The position numbers and the translations under genes were made by a program. A DNA stretch of 39,190 bases from Thermoplasmatota archaeon (GTDB taxonomy: Archaea; Thermoplasmatota; Thermoplasmata; Thermoplasmatales; Thermoplasmataceae), in assembly GCA_023484105.1 (NCBI GenBank), contig JAMDBD010000023.1, forward strand, positions 1-39,190, written 5' to 3'. Shown piece after piece: positions 1 through 7,667 of this stretch. How positions within the stretch are numbered: position 1 is the stretch's first letter; the number at the start of each line of letters is the position of its first letter. The notes under the pieces are model-generated. The model was not told where the DNA came from and did no database searches. It worked only from the letters and a program-made list of their open reading frames with translations.

Positions 1-599
1 TTGGGTTTAGTCACTCTAACACCGTACTTTATGGGAATCTCGATCACCTTTCCAAGCTTATAAGCCTCTATCTTGAGATCCTGGGAAAAAGCCATGCCAT
101 CGCTAAGATGCTTCATCCTCGGATATAGGCTGCCGTTGAAAATCCACATGCCGCTCTGGGAATCAACCATCCTGAATCTGAAGAGCAACCTTATGAATAT
201 GTTGAGGACGCTGTTTCCAACAAAATGCAGCATGGTGTAATTCTTCTCATTCCTCAAGGTCATTCTGTCGCATGAAATGAAGTCAACTGAGTTAATGCAC
301 ATAAGATCTATTAGCGGCTTTACGGCCTCAGCTGGATATGTGTTATCGCCGTCTATCCCCACAAAAATGTCGCCGGTGCACTTTGAAAATCCGGTCTTGT
401 ATGCAAGGCCATAACCGCGTTTTGGCTGCTCTATAACGGTGGCTCCAAGACTTTTTGCAATTTCCCTTGTCCTGTCTGTGGAACTGGTATCCACAACTAT
501 GATCTCGACATCCTCTATCTTGTTCAGTTCAGATATGACTGAACCGATTGTATTTTCCTCATTTATGGTCGGTATTACCACGCTCACCTTCATCGTCAT
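1..599 (-). CDS. GT2 family glycosyltransferase (N-terminal part, runs off left edge)
   Basis: Translated from the minus strand, this gives about 199 residues of a GT-A fold family 2 glycosyltransferase, the type that moves sugars from nucleotide donors to lipid or polyprenyl-phosphate acceptors at the cytoplasmic membrane face. Seen: the opening VSVVIPTINEE strand, the VVDTSSTDRT nucleotide-binding segment near residue 35, an RGYGLAY motif, and GIDGDNTYP, which takes the place of the metal-binding DxD. A later SQSGMW resembles the acceptor loop of dolichol-phosphate mannosyltransferase-like enzymes. The C-terminus lies beyond base 1, so membrane segments cannot be judged. I chose ATG 599 because a TATA-like box (622-629, minus strand) is centred about 26 bases upstream; ATG 593 is the alternative. 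Substrate unknown. It is divergent from the next gene. Confidence 0.85.
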   Translation of the reverse strand, partial: MTMKVSVVIPTINEENTIGSVISELNKIEDVEIIVVDTSSTDRTREIAKSLGATVIEQPKRGYGLAYKTGFSKCTGDIFVGIDGDNTYPAEAVKPLIDLMCINSVDFISCDRMTLRNEKNYTMLHFVGNSVLNIFIRLLFRFRMVDSQSGMWIFNGSLYPRMKHLSDGMAFSQDLKIEAYKLGKVIEIPIKYGVRVTKP

Positions 600-697
600 G
601 TGCACCGTAATTTCAACAGGTATATCTTTTGAATTAATCAAACCAACTGTTATATTTTCATGTGAAAGATACAGGAGTCTTAAGCCGGATCTATGCA

Positions 698-705
698 TTA
701 AAATA
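698..705 (+). promoter_or_regulatory. TATA-like box for the 115-residue hypothetical gene
   Basis: TTAAAATA is centred about 24 bases before GTG 726. This is the spacing seen before several other start codons in this window and suggests a leaderless transcript. Confidence 0.4.
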
Positions 706-725
706 GCATCTACTGATATTTCATC

Positions 726-1073
726 GTGTACGAGGATCTGGAGAGTGAAATGTTCTGGACACAGTTTGCCGTGGAAACCCTGATCTTTGGGAAAAGGAAG
801 GTTATGAAGAATTCCCGCGAAAAAATACCAGACATATCCACATCCGGGCTGTTCAGAATATCCATAGGGGAAAGGAAGGGGCAGTCGAGGGACTGGAGGA
901 TGCTCATAGAGATTACAGGAAGAAGTGTGCATGTGCTTGAATATCCTGACAGATATGAGTCCCATGTGGACGAATTTGATCCATCTGTTAGGCCCATTGA
1001 GCACCTTGTGGTTGACAAGGGCATGGAGGATATTGCCGGATACCTGAAAAGGCGTATTTCAAGAAAAAAGTGA
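726..1073 (+). CDS. Hypothetical protein, 115 residues
   Basis: I do not recognise this protein. It reads as a soluble mixed alpha/beta protein: an acidic N-terminus, a basic stretch near residues 22-35, a central beta-rich part, and a basic C-terminal tail ending in RRISRKK. It has no membrane segment, cysteine motif or obvious catalytic signature. The GTG start at 726 is supported by the TATA-like box 24 bases upstream and by an in-frame stop at 714. An internal ATG at 750 is the alternative. It is convergent with the acyl-CoA dehydrogenase operon, whose last stop lies 13 bases further on. Its codon use matches that of its neighbours, so I take it as real. Confidence 0.6.
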   Translation: MYEDLESEMFWTQFAVETLIFGKRKVMKNSREKIPDISTSGLFRISIGERKGQSRDWRMLIEITGRSVHVLEYPDRYESHVDEFDPSVRPIEHLVVDKGMEDIAGYLKRRISRKK

Positions 1074-1086
1074 GAAACAGGCGGGA

Positions 1087-2094
1087 TCAGATACTGCCCG
1101 CCTCATCCTCGTAAAGGGCAGTGGCCATGGATCTCATATGTTCGGAACGTGGCCAGAAGAAGGAACCGGCGAAGAGCGCATCCCTGTAAAGCATCTCCAC
1201 ACCAAAGTCTTCAATATATCCATAGCCGCCATGTGTCTGCAGTGCAAGCTTGGTGGTGTCTCTTGCGAAATCCAGAGAAATCTCCCTCTCTCCGATCAGC
1301 TCCAGCCTGCTCTTTTCAGATCCGGAGAAAACGAAATTTTCAAGAATGGAAAGCTGGGCCATTCTCATGGCCAGGGGAAACGCTATTGGCTGAAATGCCT
1401 TCAGCGGGGAACCGAATGCGTACCTGACCTTTGAATACTCAACAGCCTTTGCCAGTGCCGTGGACGAGATTCCAAGAACTATGGAGGCGATCTCCTCGGA
1501 TGTTCTCTCCATAAGACCAGATATGAATTTTCCGGATCCGCTGAATGATCCAACCTCCTCTCCAAATGGTCCATGCAGATGTCCGAATCTTATACCTCTG
1601 AATCCAAGCTGGCTCACCACTTCAGGATTTTCAGATTCCTTCCTGTAAATCCTGATCACGTCATTCTGGAGCGTGGCAACGACCCTGGAATCAGGAAACA
1701 TGTAAAGATCACCGGCAGAACCACTTCCACCATATGAGAAAAGTCTGCAGTCCAGGGCAATTTGGCCGGCAGATGAAACAAATTCATTCAGCAGGGATTT
1801 GCTGCCAGTCTCCCGTATCAATGGATATTCAATGCTGTTGAACATAAATATGGCAGCAGCCAGAGATCCGGAATATTTTGCCATCTCGTTGAGAACAACA
1901 AGGTAGGAATCCCTGTCAAGCCCTGATCCACCATCCTCCTGAGGGATCACAGCGGTCATGAACCCCTGATCCCTGACTCTAGAAAGCAGCCCAGGATCCA
2001 GCCCGTTTCTGTCTATGCTGACCTCCCTGCCGGCAACCTCCTTCAAAAGAAATTCCCTAGCCGATTCCTTTATTAGCTGAACCTCCTCCCGCAT
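1087..2094 (-). CDS. Acyl-CoA dehydrogenase-like protein, probably non-catalytic subunit
   Basis: The 335-residue protein has the acyl-CoA dehydrogenase outline: helical N-terminal domain with the family's EDGGSGL loop, and a C-terminal helical domain with KVRYAFGSPLKAFQ and QTHGGYGYIEDF. It departs from active members in two ways. The middle beta domain is reduced, with no TEP..GSD flavin/substrate segment, and the place where the catalytic Glu normally sits (IWEGTSE in the neighbour) reads LFAGSFF. It starts on ATG 2094, which shares one base with the stop of the intact dehydrogenase upstream (TGATG), so translation is probably coupled. Inference: it is the partner subunit of a heteromeric dehydrogenase, as described for paired mycobacterial FadE proteins. 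A stand-alone enzyme of another activity is less likely. Confidence 0.75.
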   Translation of the reverse strand: MREEVQLIKESAREFLLKEVAGREVSIDRNGLDPGLLSRVRDQGFMTAVIPQEDGGSGLDRDSYLVVLNEMAKYSGSLAAAIFMFNSIEYPLIRETGSKSLLNEFVSSAGQIALDCRLFSYGGSGSAGDLYMFPDSRVVATLQNDVIRIYRKESENPEVVSQLGFRGIRFGHLHGPFGEEVGSFSGSGKFISGLMERTSEEIASIVLGISSTALAKAVEYSKVRYAFGSPLKAFQPIAFPLAMRMAQLSILENFVFSGSEKSRLELIGEREISLDFARDTTKLALQTHGGYGYIEDFGVEMLYRDALFAGSFFWPRSEHMRSMATALYEDEAGSI

Positions 2095-3206
2095 CAGCTA
2101 ACACCCCCTTCCTTTATGAGATTTCTTGCAATTATAAGCTTCTCCACCTCACTCGTGCCCTCCCATATCTCCAGTATCTTTGCATCTCTGAGAAACCTCT
2201 CAAGTTGCCCGAAAACCCCGTTCATCCCGGTTATCTCAACGCTTCTCTCTGTGCAGAAAACCGCCGTTTCAGCAGCATAGAATTTTGCCATGCTGGTAAG
2301 GGTCGGATTCGGATTGAAATTAAACAGAAATGATGCCGCTTTGTATGTGAGCAGTCTGGCAGCCTCAAATCTGGTTGCCATTTCAGAAATTTCAAACTGC
2401 ACACTTTCCTGGGAAACGTAAGATTCTCCCATATTCTTGGCCACGCTCATAGACAGGTTCAGCGCTCCCTTTGCCACACCCAGCCCCTGTGCTGCAACAT
2501 AAATCCTGCTGATGTTGAAGAACGTCATGATGTAGTAAAAACCCTTGCCAGGCTCACCGATCAGATTCTCCTTCGGAACCTTCACGTTGTTGAGCTGAAG
2601 CTCGGCTGTGTCTGTGGCCCTGACACCCATCTTTCCCTTCAGCTTGTTTGCTTTGAAGCCCTCAAATGTGGATTCAACAACGAAACAGCTGAGTCCATGG
2701 TGTTTCTTTTCCTCATCTGACGTTCTTGCAAGCAGCACGAAATGGTTTGCTATGCTTCCGTTTGTGATGAACATCTTGGATCCGTTCAGAACATAATGAT
2801 CCCCCTCCAAGGTCGCTCTTGTCTTAATGCCTGCAACATCGCTGCCTCCACCAGGTTCAGTGACCGCCAGTCCCATTATCGCTTTTCCGGTGTTGACCGG
2901 AGTAAGATATTTCTCTTTCAGGTAATCAGATCCGAACAGCATCAGAACCTCCGCACCGAAGTACGGGGTTGTGACAGCCACACCAAGGCTCTCGTCAACA
3001 CTGCACAGCTCCTCTATTGTTATCAGAATCTTCCACGGATCAGTGAAATCCATCAGGCCAGCCTCAAAGGCCTTCCTTCTCAGCTCTTCAGGGTATTTCT
3101 CCCCTGTGTCGCAGTCCTCGGCGATCTTCTCAGTGAACTCTTTCTTTGCGAAATCCCTGACCTTTTTCCTGTGTTCCTCGTATTTTTCATCCATTGCGAA
3201 ATCCAT
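2094..3206 (-). CDS. Acyl-CoA dehydrogenase
   Basis: This FAD-dependent enzyme makes the alpha-beta double bond of an acyl-CoA, the first oxidative step of beta-oxidation or branched-chain acid breakdown. The 370-residue protein is full length. It has the helical N-terminal domain, then LAVTEPGGGSDVAG and NGSKMFITNG in the middle beta domain (about residues 115-150), and the C-terminal helical bundle. The catalytic Glu is present in EIWEGTSEVEKLI near the C-terminus. It starts 2 bases after the thiolase stop and its own stop overlaps the next start, so it is the middle gene of a three-gene operon. Chain-length preference cannot be told from sequence alone. The electron acceptor, normally ETF, is not encoded nearby. 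Confidence 0.93.
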   Translation of the reverse strand: MDFAMDEKYEEHRKKVRDFAKKEFTEKIAEDCDTGEKYPEELRRKAFEAGLMDFTDPWKILITIEELCSVDESLGVAVTTPYFGAEVLMLFGSDYLKEKYLTPVNTGKAIMGLAVTEPGGGSDVAGIKTRATLEGDHYVLNGSKMFITNGSIANHFVLLARTSDEEKKHHGLSCFVVESTFEGFKANKLKGKMGVRATDTAELQLNNVKVPKENLIGEPGKGFYYIMTFFNISRIYVAAQGLGVAKGALNLSMSVAKNMGESYVSQESVQFEISEMATRFEAARLLTYKAASFLFNFNPNPTLTSMAKFYAAETAVFCTERSVEITGMNGVFGQLERFLRDAKILEIWEGTSEVEKLIIARNLIKEGGVS

Positions 3207-3207
3207 A

Positions 3208-4401
3208 TCACACCCTCTCTATCAGCATGGTGAAGCCCTGACCTCCACCCACGCACAGTGTAGCGGCTCCAACATCTTTCTTTTTCTGGTGCAGCGATCT
3301 TGCCAGAGTTCCAAGGAGCCTTGCACCGCTGGCACCCAGCGGATGGCCAATGGCAATTGCCCCACCGTTAACATTAACGCGGTCAAGTGGAATGTTGAAC
3401 TCCTTCATGGCATTAAGAGCCACCACTGCGAACGCCTCGTTTATCTCCCACAGATCAACATCATCTGCACCGATTCCGACATGTTTCAGGGCCTTCTTTG
3501 TAGCTGGGACCGGGCCTTCACCCATTATGGAGGGGTCAACAGCAGCCCACCCGAAACCCATTATCCTTGCCAATGGCTTTATGCCGGTCTCTTTAACCAT
3601 CTTTCCTGACATTATTCCAACCAGTGATGCGCCAGCATTAAGTGGAGACGAATTTCCAGCGGTGATCCTGCCTCCTGGCTTGAAGGCAGGCTGGAGTTTC
3701 TTCATCTGTTCAATGTTAGCATCATGCCTTATGCTCTGATCCCGGTCAACGGTCACCATCTCGTTTCCAGACTCCACCTTCAATGGAAGGATCTCTTCCC
3801 CAAGCCATCCGGTTTTTTCAGCCCTGGACGCCTCCATATGGCTTCTGAGCGCAAACTCATCCATCTCATCTCTCTCTATGTGTTTGAGATCAGCGAGCTT
3901 TTCTGCGGTCAAGCCCATGTTGTATCCAGTGTTCATGTCCAGCCTTGCATACTCAGGCCTGACGAGCAGTTTTATGTTCGGCTTAATGTGCGGATTGCCG
4001 TTCAGTGGAACATGAGTCATGTGCTCCATCCCTCCAGCGAGGACAAAATCAGAATTGCCAGTGGCCACCTCCATTGAACCAATGGCTGCTGCATTAAGGG
4101 AGGATGAGCAGGCCCTGTCAACAGCCATTGCGGGTATGTGTACTGAAAGGTTTGAAAGAAGTACAGGATGCCTCCCGCCGTAAGTCCAGTTCTCGTCGGC
4201 CTGAAGGGCGCATCCGACAATGACATCATCGATCTTATCAGCGCCGGTTCCTGTACTCTTAACAGCATCTTTAATCAGCATCGACAGAGCTTCATCCATC
4301 CTTATTCCGTTGAATTTGTCTCGCTCGGGTTCAGACGGCCTGGACCGTGAAAAAGCGCTTCTTTTGTAATAAACCAGAAAAGATTCCCTATCTTCCGACA
4401 T
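3208..4401 (-). CDS. Acetyl-CoA C-acyltransferase (thiolase)
   Basis: Thiolase releases acetyl-CoA from 3-ketoacyl-CoA, or condenses two acetyl-CoA in the reverse direction. All catalytic elements are visible: the nucleophilic Cys in DRACSSSLNAA (about residue 86), NEAFAVV, the His in GGAIAIGHPLGASGAR, and the second Cys in CVGGGQG close to the C-terminus. At 397 residues it is of normal family length. I chose ATG 4401 over GTG 4410 because a TATA-like box (4428-4435, minus strand) is centred about 30 bases upstream. It leads the operon with the two acyl-CoA dehydrogenase-family genes, which argues for beta-oxidation. It may also supply acetoacetyl-CoA to the mevalonate pathway, since the thiolase-like protein encoded at 32.1-33.3 kb lacks its catalytic residues. 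Confidence 0.93.
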   Translation of the reverse strand: MSEDRESFLVYYKRSAFSRSRPSEPERDKFNGIRMDEALSMLIKDAVKSTGTGADKIDDVIVGCALQADENWTYGGRHPVLLSNLSVHIPAMAVDRACSSSLNAAAIGSMEVATGNSDFVLAGGMEHMTHVPLNGNPHIKPNIKLLVRPEYARLDMNTGYNMGLTAEKLADLKHIERDEMDEFALRSHMEASRAEKTGWLGEEILPLKVESGNEMVTVDRDQSIRHDANIEQMKKLQPAFKPGGRITAGNSSPLNAGASLVGIMSGKMVKETGIKPLARIMGFGWAAVDPSIMGEGPVPATKKALKHVGIGADDVDLWEINEAFAVVALNAMKEFNIPLDRVNVNGGAIAIGHPLGASGARLLGTLARSLHQKKKDVGAATLCVGGGQGFTMLIERV

Positions 4402-4481
4402 ACTAATCACGGGTTTATGACATACCTCTAATTAACAAATTTCCCTTATATCATACAGGAGATGGATCACATATCCTATCT

Positions 4482-4489
4482 GTTTAAAT
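4482..4489 (+). promoter_or_regulatory. TATA-like box for the DUF1805 gene
   Basis: GTTTAAAT is centred about 26 bases before ATG 4511. A GGAGG at 4494-4498 lies between them; it could act as a ribosome binding site only if transcription starts further upstream. Confidence 0.4.
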
Positions 4490-4510
4490 CAGTGGAGGAT
4501 ATTTTCTGGA

Positions 4511-4798
4511 ATGATACAGATAGAGAATATATCCGTGGAAGGCAAGGAACTGCAGTACATAAGGATCGACATGTGGGGGGCTCCGCTTGTAATGATCAAG
4601 GGGAAGAAGGGCTATGTTATGTGCGGCTACCTGAACATGCAGACTGCGAACAAGATTGGTGATATGGCAGTGAGAGTGACAGGAGTCAGGGACCTTGAAA
4701 CAGTTATGAGTGCAAAGGTGGCAGAGTGCTCTGAAGCCGCTGAAAAGGCAGGGATAAAACCAGGTGATGAAGTCTCCTCAATAGTCAGCCTGCTGTAG
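4511..4798 (+). CDS. DUF1805 family protein (YunC-like)
   Basis: This 95-residue protein matches the DUF1805 family, which includes Bacillus YunC and many archaeal proteins. The recognisable core is GYVMCGYLNM followed by the VTGVRDLETVMSAKV segment and the closing GIKPGDEV. The family folds as a small alpha/beta protein of unknown biochemical function; its single conserved Cys (in VMCGYL) is present here. There is no signal peptide or membrane segment. It is a single-gene unit, divergent from the thiolase operon and convergent with the stress protein gene, whose stop directly follows its own. Confidence 0.85.
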   Translation: MIQIENISVEGKELQYIRIDMWGAPLVMIKGKKGYVMCGYLNMQTANKIGDMAVRVTGVRDLETVMSAKVAECSEAAEKAGIKPGDEVSSIVSLL

Positions 4799-5221
4799 TC
4801 ACTTTATCACAAGCACCGGAATCTTCGATTCTTGAACGATTTTGGTGGAAACGCTCCCCAGGAAAAATCTCTTTGCTGCAGACAACCCTCTACTGCCTGT
4901 TATGATGAGTCCTGCACCGTTTTTAACCGCGTAATCCATAACTGCAGACGAAGCCTCTCCATCCAGGACCTCGGAGGATGCCTCAACACCATGCGATCTA
5001 GCCTCCTGCACAGCACCCTCAAGAAGCTCATGTGCTCTCGTGTAGGATTTGTCAAGTGCCTCCTGCGGAACAATAACGCCCTCTCCATAGAGATGGGAAA
5101 TATCAACTGCAGTTACGGTTACAAGGCTATCACCAAGGCTACTGGAAAGCCTTATGGCAACATCCAGCGCTTTCTTCGCGTTTTCTGAACCGTCGTATGC
5201 CAGAACAATTTTTCCAAACAC
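4799..5221 (-). CDS. Universal stress protein (UspA family)
   Basis: This is a small cytoplasmic ATP-binding protein of the UspA fold, usually dimeric and induced by stress or growth arrest. Seen: the opening GKIVLAYDGSENA strand and helix, and near the C-terminus the nucleotide-binding pattern G-x2-G-x9-G-S (GSRGLSAAKRFFLGS), which marks the ATP-binding subgroup. From GTG 5221 the protein is 140 residues and begins MFGKIVLAYDGS, like many family members. The TATA-like box at 5242-5249 is centred about 24 bases before that GTG but only 15 before the alternative ATG 5230 (three residues longer). It is divergent from hppA. The spacer is rich in repeats, described separately. Confidence 0.9.
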   Translation of the reverse strand: MFGKIVLAYDGSENAKKALDVAIRLSSSLGDSLVTVTAVDISHLYGEGVIVPQEALDKSYTRAHELLEGAVQEARSHGVEASSEVLDGEASSAVMDYAVKNGAGLIITGSRGLSAAKRFFLGSVSTKIVQESKIPVLVIK

Positions 5222-5226
5222 ATGCG

Positions 5227-5316
5227 CCATTCTGCTGCAAACTAATAAACTTTTGCCAGAATGGGAGCCAGCAGCATTCTGGAGATGGCCAATCAGAATG
5301 GCCACATCCTGAATGG
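5227..5316. repeat. Cluster of CAGAATGG-like repeats and inverted repeats at the uspA promoter
   Basis: The octamer CAGAATGG occurs at 5257-5264 and 5294-5301 on the plus strand and at 5227-5234 on the minus strand, with a one-base variant at 5309-5316. A perfect inverted repeat (CCAGAATG at 5256-5263, CATTCTGG at 5275-5282, 11-base spacer) and two copies of the palindrome TGGCCA (5286-5291 and 5299-5304) overlap this cluster. They lie on both sides of the probable uspA TATA box and could be operator sites. Confidence 0.5.
5242..5249 (-). promoter_or_regulatory. TATA-like box for uspA
   Basis: TTTATTAG on the minus strand, preceded by the purine-rich AAAAG of a BRE-like element, is centred about 24 bases before GTG 5221. 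This is what supports the GTG start. Confidence 0.45.
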
Positions 5317-5424
5317 TACTTTATGCATTCTTTAAGGTGAAAAAAGATGGTGAAAACAAAAAAGCCCATTATGTGAAGTCAAGAATAAGCCGGTTTAGCA
5401 GATCTGCATTCCGCATGTGAAACA

Positions 5425-5433
5425 TTTTTAAAA
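5425..5433 (+). promoter_or_regulatory. TATA-like box for hppA
   Basis: TTTTTAAAA is centred about 25 bases before ATG 5454 and 19 before ATG 5448. The spacing favours the second ATG as the start of a leaderless message. Confidence 0.45.
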
Positions 5434-5453
5434 GGAATGCCTTACCGATGCTG

Positions 5454-7568
5454 ATGTACGGTACACTCTTCGACTGGGAGCTATTCGTTCTGGTAGTTTC
5501 TTTGATCGGTCTGGTTTACGCAGCAGTTCAGAGTTATATGCTTCTTCGGATACCCGTTGATGACAGAAAAGCCCAGGAAATATCAGATTACGTGAAAGCG
5601 GGTTCAAACGCCTTCATGAAAAGGCAGTATACATGGGTGTTTATATTCGCCATTGTGCTGACATTCGTAATTTTCCTTGCGTTCACAGTCATAGGAAGTC
5701 TTACAGAAGGCTGGAAGCTGGCACTTGGTTTCATAGTCGGTTCCACCGGCTCTGCGGTGGCTGGCCTGGTTGGAATGAACATATCAATCAGATCAAACGT
5801 GAGGTGTGCCATAAGGGCAAAGTCAGGTCTTGATCCTGCACTGAAGGTCGCTTTCAGGGGAGGCAGCGTCACAGGCTTGAGCGTTGTTTCACTTGCACTG
5901 CTTGGTCTTATTGCATTTTACATGGTATACAAAGATCCAACTCTGATGGTGGGATACATATTCGGAGCCTCGCTTGTCAGCCTGTTTGCAAGAGTAGGCG
6001 GAGGCATTTTCACCAAGGGTGCAGATGTCGGTGCTGATCTTGTCGGAAAGGTTGAGGCGGGAATACCAGAGGACGATCCCAGGAATCCAGCAACAATTGC
6101 CGACAATGTTGGAGACAACGTTGGAGATTGTGCCGGAATGGGAGCGGATCTTTTTGAAACATATGTGGTGACCGCTCTTGCTGCAATGCTTCTCGGGTTT
6201 CTTGTATACTCCTCTGGATTTACGTTCCTTGGAAAAGTAGGGATAATCTTCCCGCTAATACTCGGCGCTATAGGAATACTCTCTTCAATTATTGGAACGT
6301 TTTTCGTCAGAAAGGGCTCGAAGGAGCGCATAATGACGGCCCTTTACAAGGGGTTGATAGCCACTGTTATAATGTCAGAAATAGGATTCTACATAGTTGA
6401 TTATCTGCTTCTCGGAGGCAACTATGCAATATTCGTAGACACACTGATAGGCTCAATAATAATGCTGGTGATGGTCTATATCACAGAGTATTACACCTCT
6501 GAGAGGTATGGCCCGGTTGCCAAGATTGCAAAGGCATCTACGACGGGTGTTGGCACCAACATAATCACCGGACTTGGTTATGGCCTTCAGGCTGTTTTCA
6601 TACCATCCATAGTTATAGCCGGAGGCATACTCACAGCATACGGGATCACGGCATACTCTCTAGGAAGCCAGCTGACACCTGATCTCGCAGGTCTGTATGG
6701 TATAGGGATTGCAGCGGCATCACTCCTCTCAGCCACAGGGATGATAATATCGATAGATTCCTACGGCCCAATTACAGACAATGCAGGCGGAATAGCAGAG
6801 ATGGCAGGGTTTGATGAAAAGACCAGAAGGGAAGTTACCGATCCTCTTGATGCAGTAGGGAACACAACCAAGGCAGTTACAAAAGGGTACGCCATAGGGA
6901 GCGCACTGCTTGCGGCGCTAACCCTGTTTGCAGCTTTCAGGATAGATATAGAGAATGTCTTTCCATTCCTTGAAATAGATAATCCTCTCGTTCTTGTCGG
7001 TCTCTTTATAGGGGCGATCCTTCCATTCTTCTTCACATCATACCTTATGAATTCTGTGGGTAAGGCTGCATATGCGATAGTGGAGGAGGTAAGGAGGCAG
7101 TTCTCGGCAGACAAAGGAATAATGGAGGGCACCTCCAGGCCAGACTATGGCAAGGCTGTAGACATAGTCACAAAGGAGGCACTCAGGCAGCTTGCTCTTC
7201 CTGCCATAATAGGCGTCGGAACCCCTCTCCTCATAGGCTTTATCCTTGGCCCGCTTGCTCTCGGAGGTGTGCTTCTTGGAGTGATCCTCGGCGGATACCC
7301 GCTTGCCATAATGATGACAGTTGGCGGTGGGGCATGGGACAACGCAAAGAAATACATCGAACAGGGGAATTATGGCGGAAAGGGTTCGGAGGCTCACAAG
7401 GCTGCAGTTGTCGGAGATACCGTAGGAGATGCCACGAAGGATACTGCCGGCCCTGCAATAAACCCACTCATAAAGGTGGTGAACACAGTCTCGATACTGT
7501 TCATTTCCATAATAATAAGCCATTATGCCATAATGGGAATAATACAGTATTTCTACGCACTGTTCTGA
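5454..7568 (+). CDS. hppA: Membrane-bound K+-independent pyrophosphatase
   Basis: This integral membrane enzyme hydrolyses pyrophosphate and couples it to cation pumping, most likely H+. The protein is about 704 residues, normal for the family, with some 16 hydrophobic segments. The diphosphate-binding region reads KGADVGADLVGKVEAGIPED, followed by NPATIADNVGDNVGDCAG, and a second acidic cluster GDTVGDATKDTAGP lies near the C-terminus. At the K+-sensitivity site the sequence is GNTTKAVTKG: Lys, then Thr three residues on, is the K+-independent pattern (K+-dependent enzymes have Ala there). Start choice is between ATG 5448 and 5454. It is a single gene, followed by T-rich DNA at 7579-7603. It would recover energy from PPi made by biosynthesis. 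Confidence 0.95.
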   Translation: MYGTLFDWELFVLVVSLIGLVYAAVQSYMLLRIPVDDRKAQEISDYVKAGSNAFMKRQYTWVFIFAIVLTFVIFLAFTVIGSLTEGWKLALGFIVGSTGSAVAGLVGMNISIRSNVRCAIRAKSGLDPALKVAFRGGSVTGLSVVSLALLGLIAFYMVYKDPTLMVGYIFGASLVSLFARVGGGIFTKGADVGADLVGKVEAGIPEDDPRNPATIADNVGDNVGDCAGMGADLFETYVVTALAAMLLGFLVYSSGFTFLGKVGIIFPLILGAIGILSSIIGTFFVRKGSKERIMTALYKGLIATVIMSEIGFYIVDYLLLGGNYAIFVDTLIGSIIMLVMVYITEYYTSERYGPVAKIAKASTTGVGTNIITGLGYGLQAVFIPSIVIAGGILTAYGITAYSLGSQLTPDLAGLYGIGIAAASLLSATGMIISIDSYGPITDNAGGIAEMAGFDEKTRREVTDPLDAVGNTTKAVTKGYAIGSALLAALTLFAAFRIDIENVFPFLEIDNPLVLVGLFIGAILPFFFTSYLMNSVGKAAYAIVEEVRRQFSADKGIMEGTSRPDYGKAVDIVTKEALRQLALPAIIGVGTPLLIGFILGPLALGGVLLGVILGGYPLAIMMTVGGGAWDNAKKYIEQGNYGGKGSEAHKAAVVGDTVGDATKDTAGPAINPLIKVVNTVSILFISIIISHYAIMGIIQYFYALF

Positions 7569-7623
7569 AACCTTCATAAATTTATTTTCAAACCTTATTT
7601 TTTAGGTGAAGCGAATAGTAGAT

Positions 7624-7659
7624 ATGCACAGTTATATTTTCAGTCCAACAGCGGGCTGA
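7624..7659 (+). promoter_or_regulatory. Possible 11-codon leader ORF upstream of carA
   Basis: ATG 7624 opens an 11-codon reading frame (MHSYIFSPTAG) that stops at 7657-7659, 8 bases before carA. A T-rich TATA-like stretch (TTATTTTT, 7595-7602) is centred about 25 bases before this ATG, so it could be translated from a leaderless message. The alternative is that a second TATA-like box inside it (TATATTTT, 7633-7640) drives carA directly, leaving this ORF untranscribed. Confidence 0.25.
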
Positions 7660-7667
7660 AGACCGAG

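Noticed and set aside
4462-4662. Open frame starting at ATG 4462 overlapping the DUF1805 gene
   Set aside because: It is a shifted-frame shadow of DUF1805, which has a recognisable family sequence and a better-placed promoter box.
7038-7577. Long minus-strand open frame opposite hppA
   Set aside because: It is a shadow of the conserved pyrophosphatase, with no plausible start signal or motif.
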